Notes: a model not told the origin generated them from the letters alone. DNA of 21,197 bases from an uncultured Oscillospiraceae bacterium (GCA_900543295.1 UQQY01000014.1:1-21197); one strand, 5' to 3'. Shown: positions 7,065 to 16,212, counted from the stretch's first letter. Numbers and translations: made by a program.

Positions 7065-9242
7065 ATGGAGTATAAATCGTTTGCAGAATTAAAGGAATAT
7101 ATTGAACGCGCGGACCGTCCGATTGATATTGCCCGCGTGAAGGAGGCTTATGATCTTGCCGTCGTAGCGCACGGCGGGCAGCGGCGCGTCTCTGGGGAGC
7201 CGTACGTCATCCACCCGATCGAGACTGCGTTCATCCTGATCGATCTCGGCATGGATACGGAGTGCATCTGCGCGGGCCTTCTGCACGATGTCGTGGAGGA
7301 CACGCCGGTCACGCTCGATGAGATCAGAAAGCGTTTCGGCCACGACGTCGCCCTGCTTGTGGACGGCGTCACGAAAATCACGCGGCTCCCGCTTTTCACA
7401 AAAGAAGAGCAGCAGGCCGAAAGCGTACGCAAAATGCTTTTAGCCATGGCGGAGGACGTGCGCGTCATCATCATCAAGCTGGCCGACCGGCTGCACAATA
7501 TGCGTACCCTGCGCTTTATGCCCGAAGCAAAGCAGCGTGAAAAGGCTCTCGAAACCATGGAGGTTTACGCTCCCATTGCGCACCGCCTCGGAATCCGCGC
7601 AGTCAAGGAGGAGCTCGAGGATCTGGCCCTGCACTACCTTGATCCCGTCGCCTGCCAGGAAATTGAGCAGACGCTTGAAATGAATAAGAGCGAACGCCTA
7701 AACTTTGTTAAAAATATGCAGGAACGCATCCTTGCGCGTCTGCATGAATACGACATCGAACCGCATATCGAGGGACGTGTCAAAAGCCTTTACGGCATCT
7801 ACCGCAAGGTTTATATGGGCGGCAGAAGCTTTGAAGAGGTCTATGACATCTATGCCGTGCGCATCATCGTCTCGACGGTCATCGAATGCTACAACATTCT
7901 GGGCATCATCCACGATATGTTCCGTCCGATTCCGAACCGCTTTAAAGACTATATCTCAACCCCCAAGGCGAATATGTACCAGTCCCTGCATACAACCGTT
8001 ATCGGCAGAGAGGGCGTTCCCTTTGAAATCCAGATCCGCACCTGGGAGATGCACTATACCGCAGAGTACGGCGTTGCGGCGCACTGGAAATACAAGGCTG
8101 GTATCAAGGGCAAGGATAAGCTCGAGGACGAGATCGCGTGGGTACGCAAAATTCTGGAGGCGCAGCGGGAGTCCGAAGGCGCGGAAGACATCGTCAAAAC
8201 CATCAAGACGGATCTTTCGCCGGACGACGTGTTCGTTTTCACGCCAAAGGGCGACGTAAAAAGCCTGCCCGCCGGATCAACGGTGGTGGATTATGCCTAT
8301 GCGATTCACAGCGCCGTCGGCAACCGTATGGTCGGTGCGAAGATTGATTCGCGGATTGTCCCGCTCGACACGCCGTTAAAAACCGGCCAGATCGTCGAAA
8401 TCATCACCTCAAAGGGGGAGGGCCACGGCCCCAACCGCGAGTGGCTGAATATCGCCAAAACCGGCGAGGCGCGTAGTAAAATCCGCGCATGGTTTAAAAA
8501 GGAACGGCGGGAAGAAAACATTACCGAGGGACGCGCCGCGCTGGAATCAGAGTTTAAGCGCAACTATATCAATCTTCCGGATGACCAGATGAACGAATTT
8601 GTTTCAAGTATCGCCGTGCGCCAGCATTTTGACAGCGTGGACGATTTTTACGCTGCAATCGGATACGGCGGCGTAGCGCTTTCCAAACTGATGCAGCGCA
8701 TCAAGGACGACTATCAGAAGATCATCAAGCCCGCCGAAGCGCTCACTCCGGCGCAGATGATCGAAAAGGCAAAGGAAAAATCCACAAACGGCGTAGTGGT
8801 CGAAGGAATCGACAACTGCCCCGTGAAGTTTGCCGCGTGCTGCAATCCGCTCCCCGGCGACGACATTATCGGCTATATCACGCGCGGGCACGGTGTTTCC
8901 ATTCACAAAAAGGACTGCGTAAACGTGCTGGCCTCCATGAAGGACGAAACACAGCGGCCGCGCTGGATTCCGGCGCATTTTGCAAAGGAAGCCGTTCCGA
9001 AGGGCTTCCGCACCACGCTCGACATCGTGGCGAACGACCGCAACGGCCTTTTGGCGGATGTGAGTATGACGCTCGCCAACTTCCGCGTACCGCTGCATGA
9101 GCTGACTGCCAGAGAGTTAAAAAACGCCAACGCGAACATCGTCGCCACCATCGGCATACAAGGGCTTGACCAGCTTGCGAATATCATGAAATCCATTCAA
9201 AAAATTCCGGGCGTTATCTCTGTGGAGCGCTCGGGAAGATAA
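7065..9242 (+). CDS. rel: Bifunctional (p)ppGpp synthetase/hydrolase (Rel/SpoT homologue, RSH)
   Basis: A 725-residue long RSH enzyme that makes and degrades the alarmone (p)ppGpp; such proteins associate with stalled ribosomes. Domain order: an HD hydrolase region (residues about 30-180) with H50, the H74-D75 pair in GLLHDVVEDT and KLADRLHNMRTL; a synthetase region (about 230-350) with GRVKSLYGIYRKV, YDIYAVRI, FKDYISTPKANMYQSLHTT and EYGVAAHWKYK; a TGS domain starting at DVFVFTPKGDVKSLPAGST; a zinc-finger-like segment with FAACCNPLPGD and the GHGVSIHKKDC motif; and a C-terminal ACT domain. The HD residues are intact, so hydrolase activity is expected. Length is close to the typical 730-740. 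It follows recJ by 29 nt; in many Firmicutes apt lies between them and is absent here. Confidence 0.96.
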   Translation: MEYKSFAELKEYIERADRPIDIARVKEAYDLAVVAHGGQRRVSGEPYVIHPIETAFILIDLGMDTECICAGLLHDVVEDTPVTLDEIRKRFGHDVALLVDGVTKITRLPLFTKEEQQAESVRKMLLAMAEDVRVIIIKLADRLHNMRTLRFMPEAKQREKALETMEVYAPIAHRLGIRAVKEELEDLALHYLDPVACQEIEQTLEMNKSERLNFVKNMQERILARLHEYDIEPHIEGRVKSLYGIYRKVYMGGRSFEEVYDIYAVRIIVSTVIECYNILGIIHDMFRPIPNRFKDYISTPKANMYQSLHTTVIGREGVPFEIQIRTWEMHYTAEYGVAAHWKYKAGIKGKDKLEDEIAWVRKILEAQRESEGAEDIVKTIKTDLSPDDVFVFTPKGDVKSLPAGSTVVDYAYAIHSAVGNRMVGAKIDSRIVPLDTPLKTGQIVEIITSKGEGHGPNREWLNIAKTGEARSKIRAWFKKERREENITEGRAALESEFKRNYINLPDDQMNEFVSSIAVRQHFDSVDDFYAAIGYGGVALSKLMQRIKDDYQKIIKPAEALTPAQMIEKAKEKSTNGVVVEGIDNCPVKFAACCNPLPGDDIIGYITRGHGVSIHKKDCVNVLASMKDETQRPRWIPAHFAKEAVPKGFRTTLDIVANDRNGLLADVSMTLANFRVPLHELTARELKNANANIVATIGIQGLDQLANIMKSIQKIPGVISVERSGR

Positions 9243-9279
9243 AGCCGCCTCCCTACTTGGGGCTTTTCCAAGCGGCTTT
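9241..9279 (+). other. Inverted repeat at the rel-dtd junction
   Basis: aaagccgc (9241-9248) and gcggcttt (9272-9279) form a perfect 8-bp inverted repeat that begins within the rel stop codon. An alternative hairpin, cttgg (9256-9260) and ccaag (9268-9272), uses part of the same sequence. There is no immediate T-run, so read-through, an mRNA-processing hairpin or a weak attenuator are all possible. Confidence 0.4.
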
Positions 9280-9315
9280 GCACAGACATTTTTACTGCGG
9301 AAAGGAAGACGGTAA

Positions 9316-9786
9316 ATGCGCGCACTGCTACAGCGTGTTTTAAAAGCGGACGTGTCGGTAAACGGCGCGGCGGTCGGGAAAATCGGGCAGGGCCTCTTGG
9401 TTCTGCTGGGCGTCATGGAGGGCGACGGCGGAGACGAGGCGCGCTATCTCGCAGATCGTGTCTGCGGCCTTCGCATCTTTGAGGACGAAAACGGCCGGAT
9501 GAATAAAAGCGTGCTGGATATTGACGGCGAAGTGCTTGTGGTGTCGCAGTTTACGCTTGCCGCAGATGCAAGCCACGGCCGCCGCCCTTCTTTTATTTCG
9601 GCAGCAAAGCCCGATGCGGCGAATGCGCTTTATGAGCAGTTTGCCGCCGAAGTCTCCGCCATCCTGCAAAAACCGGCGCCGACCGGCGTGTTCGGCGCGG
9701 ATATGCAGGTGTCGCTTGTAAACGACGGGCCTGTCACCATCTGGCTTGATACCGAGGAAATGAGGGGAAAGCATGGTCATTCATAA
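9316..9786 (+). CDS. dtd: D-aminoacyl-tRNA deacylase (Dtd)
   Basis: A 156-residue protein (family about 145-150) that hydrolyses D-aminoacyl-tRNA, and Gly-tRNA(Ala) in characterised members, to keep D-amino acids out of translation. Signatures are the N-terminal MRALLQRVLKADVSVNG with GLLVLLGV, the active-site SQFTLAAD strand, and the late NDGPVTIWLDT loop that holds the family Gly-cisPro dipeptide. AAAGGAAG at 9300-9307 precedes the ATG at 9316. It sits after rel, as in Bacillus and many Clostridia. Its 3' end overlaps the following hydrolase gene by 14 nt in another frame, which suggests coupled translation. Confidence 0.96.
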   Translation: MRALLQRVLKADVSVNGAAVGKIGQGLLVLLGVMEGDGGDEARYLADRVCGLRIFEDENGRMNKSVLDIDGEVLVVSQFTLAADASHGRRPSFISAAKPDAANALYEQFAAEVSAILQKPAPTGVFGADMQVSLVNDGPVTIWLDTEEMRGKHGHS

Positions 9787-10393
9787 ACTTACGCTCGGCG
9801 TATTCGCCGCGAACTGCTACATCATTGAGACGGCGCAGAAAAATGCGCTTTTAATCGACGCCGGCGCGGAGCCGGAACGGGTTCTCCGCTTTCTCAAAGA
9901 AAACGGACTCCGCGCCAAAATTCTCGCCTTTACGCACGGGCATTTTGACCACATCGGCGCGGCAAGCGCCATAAAGGACGCAGCCGGCGCGAAAACTATG
10001 CTGCCAAAGGAGGACCGCTCCCTCTTTTTAAATCCGAGAAGCGGCGGCGACATCTTCCCATCCTATGACGGCTACCGCGGCGAAGAACCGGATGTTCTGC
10101 TTGCAGATGGCGATGAAATTGTTCTCGACGAGGTACGTCTGACCGTACTGCATACACCGGGACATACGCCCGGCTCCTGCCTCCTCTGTGGAAACGGCTT
10201 CGCCTTCACCGGCGACACGCTCTTTGCGGGAAGCATTGGGCGCACTGATTTTATCGGCGGCGACATCGCCGCCATGCGCGGCTCTTTACAAAAAATCAAA
10301 GGGATAAAGGAGAACATCCGGATACTGCCCGGGCATGGGCCGGAATCGGCTCTCGCACAGGAGATGCAGTCAAATCCGTATCTGGCGTTTTGA
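9773..10393 (+). CDS. MBL-fold metallo-hydrolase (glyoxalase II-like)
   Basis: A 206-residue metallo-beta-lactamase-fold protein. The core zinc motif THGHFDHIG gives H55, H57, D59 and H60. It is followed by the HTPGHTPGSC strand with a further ligand His, the TGDTLF Asp, and ILPGHGPES with the last His. This is the short single-domain YcbL/glyoxalase-II-like class, which hydrolyses thioesters in characterised members; the substrate here is unknown. ATG at 9773 follows GAGGGGAAAG at 9762-9771, inside the end of dtd. The gene ends 1 nt before the hemZ start, so dtd, this gene and hemZ are translated as a tight block, the usual order in Clostridia. Confidence 0.93.
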   Translation: MVIHKLTLGVFAANCYIIETAQKNALLIDAGAEPERVLRFLKENGLRAKILAFTHGHFDHIGAASAIKDAAGAKTMLPKEDRSLFLNPRSGGDIFPSYDGYRGEEPDVLLADGDEIVLDEVRLTVLHTPGHTPGSCLLCGNGFAFTGDTLFAGSIGRTDFIGGDIAAMRGSLQKIKGIKENIRILPGHGPESALAQEMQSNPYLAF

Positions 10394-10394
10394 T

Positions 10395-11969
10395 ATGACG
10401 ATTTATTTTTGCGGACAGGATTTTAAATATGAGATTGAGGGCGTGTGCAAGCTGTTTTTCCCGCTTGTGCGCTTTACGCACGTTTATAACGCGCCGGAAA
10501 CAGCGAAAGACAGCGCGGATTATGTCCATACGCTCCGGCGGAGGGAGGAAGCGGAAACGCTTCTGCGCGTCGCCGTACAGCTTGACGGAGAAAAAACGGT
10601 GCGGGAAACCTCCATCCCCAATGAACAGGAGCGGTATGACAACGAGTGCGAACGCATGCTGTGCGTTTTGCTGTACCGGATTCTTGAAGCACGCATCGGC
10701 GTCTCGCCCCGCTGGGGTATTTTAACCGGCGTGCGGCCGGTGAACATCATCCAGCGCGAGCGCCTGACCGGCAAATCGGATGCGGAAATCGCCGCATGGC
10801 TCTCGGAGAAATACCTCGTCTCAGCGGAAAAGCTTAAACTGGCGTTTCTGACCGCCGATACGCAGGAGCCGATGCTCCGCTCTATGAAGCCCCGCTCATT
10901 TTCCCTTTACATTGCGATTCCGTTTTGCGTAAGCCGGTGCAGCTATTGCTCGTTTGTCTCCCACGCCATCACCACAAAAAAAGCGACCGATAAGGTGGAC
11001 GATTATGTTCTTCTTTTGTGCAGAGAGCTTGAAAAGGCCGCGGAGGTCGCAAAAGACGAGGGACTGACGCTTGATACGATCTATATCGGCGGGGGCACGC
11101 CGACCGCGCTTTCCGCACAGCAATTAAAAACCGTTGCGGATACCGTCGGCCGCTGCTTCGACGTGTCCGCCGCAAGAGAATATACGATCGAAGCAGGACG
11201 CGCCGACACCATCACGGAGGAAAAGCTCCACGTGATAAAAGAGGCGGGCGCAACGCGCATCAGCATCAATCCGCAGACGTTCGAGGACGCCGTCTTGCAG
11301 AATATCGGCAGAAAACACACGGCAAAACAAGCGGAGGAAAGTTTCCTTCTGGCGCGTCGGATGGGCTTCTCCCTCGTCAATATGGACTTTATCGCCGGAC
11401 TCCCGGGCGATACCTGCGAAGGCTTCTGCCGCTCCATCGACAAGGCGCTTTCGCTTGATCCTGAAAATATCACCGTGCACACGCTTTCCATTAAACGCAG
11501 CGCCGATCTCTTTCAGGAGAGCGCCATGCGCGAGTACGTCCGCTCCGATATTACGGGCCGTATGACGGAATATGCACAGAAAGCGCTCATAGAAGCCGGT
11601 TATCGCCCATATTATCTGTATCGGCAGAAAAATACGGTCGGCAATCTTGAAAACGTCGGATATGCAAAGCCCCGCACAGAGAGCTTGTACAATATCTATA
11701 TCATGGACGAAATTCAGTCTATCATCGCCTGCGGCGCAGGCGGTGTGACAAAGCTCGTCGGGCTTGGCAAAAATCCGATCGAACGCATTTTCAACTATAA
11801 ATATCATTTTGAGTACATCGACCGGTTTGACGAAATTCTAAACAGAAAGGACAGAATTCATGAGCTCTGTGCAGAAGGACGCAAACAACCGCGTGAGTGT
11901 GAGCTGGCTCAACGGAATGACGTCGTATCATCCGATGGAGCTTGTAAGGAGCGCGGAACAGGCGTATGA
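10395..11969 (+). CDS. hemZ: Coproporphyrinogen III oxidase-like radical SAM protein HemZ
   Basis: The open frame extends to 10335, but the ATG at 10395, one base after the previous stop, gives the natural N-terminus MTIYFCG and 524 residues. The radical SAM cluster motif is C178-x3-C182-x2-C185 in YIAIPFCVSRCSYCSF, followed by IYIGGGTPTAL and later TRISINPQTF and NMDFIAGLPGD. The PYYLYRQKNTVGNLENVGYA segment is typical of HemZ rather than HemN or HemW. The assigned role is oxygen-independent coproporphyrinogen oxidation in haem synthesis; in Clostridia lacking haem genes the real role is unclear. The last roughly 35 residues (from IHELCAEG on) overlap the downstream kinase by 110 nt in another frame and look low in family character. 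Confidence 0.9.
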   Translation: MTIYFCGQDFKYEIEGVCKLFFPLVRFTHVYNAPETAKDSADYVHTLRRREEAETLLRVAVQLDGEKTVRETSIPNEQERYDNECERMLCVLLYRILEARIGVSPRWGILTGVRPVNIIQRERLTGKSDAEIAAWLSEKYLVSAEKLKLAFLTADTQEPMLRSMKPRSFSLYIAIPFCVSRCSYCSFVSHAITTKKATDKVDDYVLLLCRELEKAAEVAKDEGLTLDTIYIGGGTPTALSAQQLKTVADTVGRCFDVSAAREYTIEAGRADTITEEKLHVIKEAGATRISINPQTFEDAVLQNIGRKHTAKQAEESFLLARRMGFSLVNMDFIAGLPGDTCEGFCRSIDKALSLDPENITVHTLSIKRSADLFQESAMREYVRSDITGRMTEYAQKALIEAGYRPYYLYRQKNTVGNLENVGYAKPRTESLYNIYIMDEIQSIIACGAGGVTKLVGLGKNPIERIFNYKYHFEYIDRFDEILNRKDRIHELCAEGRKQPRECELAQRNDVVSSDGACKERGTGV

Positions 11970-12801
11970 GCGGCAGATCATCTCCGCCGCAGAACAGGTC
12001 TTTGACCGCCGTGAGGAAAGCCCGGTGCTGCTTTTGTCTGGGCCGTCCGCCTCGTCAAAAACCACGACCGCCGGCAAAATCGCGGCGCAGCTTGAGCGTC
12101 TCGGCGTGCAGACGGCGGTTATCTCGCTCGACGACTTTTTTAAAAACCGCGCGGATCTGCCGCTTTTGCCAAACGGCGAAACGGATTTCGAATCGATCCA
12201 TACGCTCGATCTCGATACGCTGCGCGCCTGCTTCAATACGCTTCTTGCGGCCGGCGAGGCCGCTTTCCCCACGTTCGATTTCACTTCCGGCGCCCGTGCG
12301 GAAGAGGTGCGCCGCGTAAAAGCGGGACACGGCACGGTTTTGATCGTGGAGGGTATCCACGCCTTAAATCCGCAGATTACGGAAAACTGCGCGCGCGACG
12401 GCTTCCAGCGCCTTTATATCAGTCCGAACTCCGATTATGAAGAGGATGGAAAGCTCGTACTGACCGCAAGGGAAATCCGCCTGATTCGCCGTCTTGTGCG
12501 GGATCATTACTACCGCGGCAGCAGCATGGAAAACACCATGCGGATGTGGGCGGGCGTTGTCCGCAGTGAAATCGTGAATATCATCCCCTATCGCAGCGAG
12601 GCGGACATCATTGTCGATTCCATGATTCTTTACGAACCGGCGGTCTGGACGCACTATCTCGGCTCGGTTTTAAAAGCGGAGGACGTAAGCCTGCGTTTTG
12701 CGGCCAAAATCGAAAAGCTCCGACGCTCTCTGTCTCAGTTCGTACCTCTTGCGGCGGAGTATATCCCCAAAAAGACGGTACTGCACGAATTTTTAGGATA
12801 G
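11860..12801 (+). CDS. P-loop nucleoside kinase (uridine kinase / phosphoribulokinase family)
   Basis: A 313-residue kinase. The Walker A motif GPSASSKTTT lies at residues 61-70. ISLDDFFKNR is the family's base/acceptor region, with TDFESIHTLDLDTL after it, then VEGIHALNP (Walker-B-like strand) and RLVRDHYYRGSSMENTM in the lid. Uridine-kinase-type enzymes phosphorylate nucleosides in pyrimidine salvage; the exact substrate is not shown. Longer Clostridial relatives carry an extra N-terminal TGS region of about 200 residues, which this copy lacks. AGAAAGGA at 11843-11850 lies 9 nt before ATG 11860 and supports that start even though it is inside hemZ. The stop is TAG at 12799-12801, and a new promoter starts 6 nt later. 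Confidence 0.88.
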   Translation: MSSVQKDANNRVSVSWLNGMTSYHPMELVRSAEQAYERQIISAAEQVFDRREESPVLLLSGPSASSKTTTAGKIAAQLERLGVQTAVISLDDFFKNRADLPLLPNGETDFESIHTLDLDTLRACFNTLLAAGEAAFPTFDFTSGARAEEVRRVKAGHGTVLIVEGIHALNPQITENCARDGFQRLYISPNSDYEEDGKLVLTAREIRLIRRLVRDHYYRGSSMENTMRMWAGVVRSEIVNIIPYRSEADIIVDSMILYEPAVWTHYLGSVLKAEDVSLRFAAKIEKLRRSLSQFVPLAAEYIPKKTVLHEFLG

Positions 12802-12806
12802 TCTCG

Positions 12807-12835
12807 TTGTATTTTAGAGCGAATCGGTGTATAAT
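12807..12835 (+). promoter_or_regulatory. Sigma-A-type promoter for the zinc-ribbon gene
   Basis: TTGTAT (12807-12812) and TATAAT (12830-12835) are separated by 17 nt. It lies in the short gap after the nucleoside kinase, with the next gene's ATG at 12872, so the leader would be about 30 nt. Confidence 0.78.
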
Positions 12836-12871
12836 AAACAAAATGACCAAATGGGAAAGGCGGCTTTTATC

Positions 12872-13330
12872 ATGGCAACAATCAACTTGGACGATCTGAT
12901 GGAAAAGGCAAAGGAGCTTGCGGACGCCGCAGGCAAAAAAACCGGCGAGCTTTATGAACTCTCAAAATACAAATATGAGTGCATCCGCCTGTCAAACGAG
13001 TTAAAAAAGCTCTATGAAAAGCTTGGCTCTACTGTATATAAGCAGGTCAAAACCGGCGGCAGCGACAATGAGGAAATCGACGTCATCACCGCGGAGATCG
13101 ACGACCGCAGACTGCGGATTGCCGAAATCAAGGACATCATGGCCGAAATGACCAATAAAAAAATCTGCAAAAGCTGCGGCGCAACCAATCCGAAGGACAG
13201 CGTATTCTGCGCGCAGTGCGGCGCAAAGCTTGAAACGGAGGAGCCCTCTTGCGGCGGCTGCCATGAAGAAAGCGGCGATTGCTGCGACGCCTCCTGTGAT
13301 TGCCCGCAGGAGGAAAAAGCGGAAGAATAA
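12872..13330 (+). CDS. Zinc-ribbon protein with helical N-terminus and Cys-rich tail
   Basis: I do not recognise a named family. The ATG at 12872, after GGGAAAGG at 12853-12860 and downstream of the promoter, gives 152 residues; the open frame begins earlier, at 12827, but that start lies within the promoter. Residues 5-95 are charged and predicted helical, possibly coiled coil. Residues 98-118 are a zinc ribbon: C99-x2-C102-x10-C113-x2-C116 (KSCGATNPKDSVFCAQCG). The acidic tail adds C127, C130, H131, C137, C138, C142 and C144. There is no signal peptide or membrane segment, so it is probably cytoplasmic. It has its own promoter and no visible terminator before the metK promoter. It might be a metal-binding or protein-interaction adaptor; no reaction is implied. 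Confidence 0.82.
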   Translation: MATINLDDLMEKAKELADAAGKKTGELYELSKYKYECIRLSNELKKLYEKLGSTVYKQVKTGGSDNEEIDVITAEIDDRRLRIAEIKDIMAEMTNKKICKSCGATNPKDSVFCAQCGAKLETEEPSCGGCHEESGDCCDASCDCPQEEKAEE

Positions 13331-13335
13331 TCCGC

Positions 13336-13364
13336 TTGACATTTTGCAGACGGCGTATTATACT
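13336..13364 (+). promoter_or_regulatory. Sigma-A-type promoter for the SAM riboswitch-metK transcript
   Basis: A consensus -35 TTGACA (13336-13341) and a -10 TATACT (13359-13364) are separated by 17 nt, starting 5 nt after the zinc-ribbon stop codon. Transcription would begin near 13371, about 11 nt before the riboswitch P1 stem. Confidence 0.9.
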
Positions 13365-13381
13365 GTTATCTACAAATGAAT

Positions 13382-13478
13382 ACCTTATCGAGAGCGATGG
13401 AGGGACTGGCCCGATGAAATCCGGCAACCTACTTAATTGTAAGGTGCTAAATCCAGAGGATAAATCCGAAGATGAGGT
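13382..13478 (+). promoter_or_regulatory. SAM-I (S-box) riboswitch aptamer
   Basis: The conserved S-box core is present: CTTATCGAGAGCGATGGAGG, then GGACTGGCCCGATGAAA, CCGGCAACC, and GGTGCTAAATCC. P1 is formed by ACCTTATC (13382-13389) with GATGAGGT (13471-13478), 8 bp with one G-T. It lies between a promoter and a terminator upstream of metK, the standard arrangement in which S-adenosylmethionine promotes termination. The class is firm; the second-side stem P4 looks weak and was not resolved by eye. Confidence 0.95.
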
Positions 13479-13506
13479 TTAAACATGGTTTAAACGCGCG
13501 CTCGGA
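13477..13506 (+). promoter_or_regulatory. Candidate antiterminator region of the SAM riboswitch
   Basis: GTTTAAAC occurs twice (13477-13484 and 13488-13495) around ATG and can form an 8-bp hairpin. TCCGA (13465-13469) can pair with TCGGA (13502-13506) below it. Forming this hairpin would use G13477 and T13478 of P1 and the left arm of the terminator, so it is mutually exclusive with both. Pairing is seen; function is inferred. Confidence 0.5.
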
Positions 13507-13524
13507 AATGCTCCGAGCGCTTTT
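13498..13524 (+). terminator. SAM-regulated terminator before metK
   Basis: A 9-bp GC-rich stem, GCGCTCGGA (13498-13506) and TCCGAGCGC (13512-13520), has a 5-nt loop and is followed by TTTTC. It lies downstream of the aptamer and upstream of the metK ribosome site, so it is the expression platform. Confidence 0.9.
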
Positions 13525-13550
13525 CTTTCGGGAAAAAACGAGAAGGTAAA

Positions 13551-13558
13551 AAAGGAGG
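13551..13558 (+). promoter_or_regulatory. Strong ribosome-binding site fixing a TTG start for metK
   Basis: AAAGGAGG at 13551-13558 stands 10 nt before TTG 13569. There is no ATG in a suitable position nearby, and the TTG gives the conserved MetK N-terminus. Confidence 0.85.
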
Positions 13559-13568
13559 ACATTTTAAA

Positions 13569-14753
<1,185 letters not shown>

Positions 14754-14769
14754 ACAATATTTGATGAAA

Positions 14770-14800
14770 AAAACGGCTGCACACCGCGTGCAGCCGTTTT
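14770..14800. terminator. Bidirectional terminator between metK and the phage island
   Basis: A perfect 13-bp stem, AAAACGGCTGCAC (14770-14782) with GTGCAGCCGTTTT (14788-14800), and a 5-nt ACCGC loop. An A-run lies before it (14767-14773) and a T-run ends it, so it can terminate metK from the left and the terminase operon from the right. Confidence 0.93.
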
Positions 14801-14847
14801 CCTGTTGCCGGTCCTTCTTTTTGTTTCCAGAGCTTCCGAAGCGGACC

Positions 14848-16212
14848 TTATTTCAGAACCTGCCCCCGCGCCGCATAGGCAATCGCCAGCGCCATCACAC
14901 AGTCGTCGTGTGCGCCGGGCAAAGCCTCTGCGCGTCCGTTCTTGTTCCGTGCAAAGGACAGCATCTCAGAAAGCGTGACCTCGTCGTAAAAAAGCGACGG
15001 CGCTTCCCGTACAAGCTTGACAAGCTCGGCCAGAATAACCGGACGCGTCAGACGGTTTGTAACAAAGCCATAGCGATACTCCGTCTCCCGCAGGATGTTG
15101 TCGTAAACCTCCCGGTAATATTGCCTTGGATAGTGCAGCCGCTGTAATTCCCGTACAGGATAGGTCGAAAAATTGACCTCGCACGCGATAAGCGCCTCGC
15201 CATAGTACATACCAAGGCAGTACAACTGTTTTGCAAACTGATCTTCATCGCATTGCTGGCGCAGAACCGCCGCCTGCCTTCCGCTCTTTCGCTCGATGAC
15301 CTGTGCCGCAAAATAATCGGAGCCGTCTCCTGCCGTATCCGCGCCGATGACGTACTGCATACCCTCTTTGGGCGGCAGGAAAACTGCGATCGAACCGTTT
15401 TCTTCCTCACAAAACCGGATTTCTTCCAGAACAGATTCCCGCTCTCTTGCATAAAAGCTTCCGCGCCGTACCGGAAGACTGCGCACCGTCCGCAAACGTT
15501 CGCTCACCGCCTGCGTATCAAAAATGCTGTTTCCGGTAACGCCCCACTCGCCCAGACAATATACGGTATAATAATACGGATCCGTTTCCCGGAAGCTCTC
15601 TAAAACCTCTCCGTCCTCTTTGGGCAGAAAGCGGTTATCGCGGTACGTCGTCCGCAGCGTCACCGTGTCAGCGCGCGGCACGTCGAAAAAGCGGCGCTTG
15701 AGCCAATGGTTGACGCTGACCGGATTGAAGGTCAAAATCACCTGCTTGTCCCGCCTTCCTCCGCGCAGGCGGATTGCGAGCTGGTTGAAATCCGTCTCCG
15801 CAATCTCGCTGGCCTCTTCCACCCAAATATCCGTCAGTTCTCCGGTGGAAAAGGTCACGGATTTGAGCTTCTCACTGTTGTCAAGCCCTTTAAATAGTAT
15901 CTCGCTCCCATTGATGCAGCGGATGCGTCCCGCTGTTTCCGTTATGGTAAAATAGTCCGTCAGCCCCCACTTTGAAAGAATCTGCTTAAAGAGCGCAAAC
16001 GTCGAGTCCCTGTTTGTCGCCGCAACCTCTCGAATCACCAGAAGGTTCCGCTGTTCCTTTAACAGCCGGTAGATGCACCGCTGTACGGCGAATACCGACT
16101 TTCCCGAGCCTGCGCCGCCGCACAGCACCAAATAGCGCGCCCTGCTTACAAGCAGAGGACGATAAATCTCGTTAAACGCCTCCTTCGGCAGCCTGATCTC
16201 AACCCTGTTCAC
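14848..16212 (-). CDS. Phage terminase large subunit (PBSX-type ATPase/nuclease)
   Basis: A 454-residue protein from GTG (16212-16210), with GGGAGG just upstream. The N-terminal ATPase carries Walker A GGAGSGKS (residues 32-39), a Walker-B-like LTDIWVEEASE with E132-E133, and the TFNP coupling motif (161-164). The C-terminal RNase-H-like nuclease shows GADTAGDGSD (D292), CEVNF (E345) and GAHDDC (D436, D437). It cuts and pumps phage DNA into procapsids together with the small subunit. All key residues are there and the length is usual, so nothing indicates decay. It is the last gene of the operon: its TAA lies 47 nt from the metK terminator, where a portal gene would be expected. The ORF starts 26 nt after the small-subunit stop. 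Confidence 0.94.
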   Translation of the reverse strand: MNRVEIRLPKEAFNEIYRPLLVSRARYLVLCGGAGSGKSVFAVQRCIYRLLKEQRNLLVIREVAATNRDSTFALFKQILSKWGLTDYFTITETAGRIRCINGSEILFKGLDNSEKLKSVTFSTGELTDIWVEEASEIAETDFNQLAIRLRGGRRDKQVILTFNPVSVNHWLKRRFFDVPRADTVTLRTTYRDNRFLPKEDGEVLESFRETDPYYYTVYCLGEWGVTGNSIFDTQAVSERLRTVRSLPVRRGSFYARERESVLEEIRFCEEENGSIAVFLPPKEGMQYVIGADTAGDGSDYFAAQVIERKSGRQAAVLRQQCDEDQFAKQLYCLGMYYGEALIACEVNFSTYPVRELQRLHYPRQYYREVYDNILRETEYRYGFVTNRLTRPVILAELVKLVREAPSLFYDEVTLSEMLSFARNKNGRAEALPGAHDDCVMALAIAYAARGQVLK

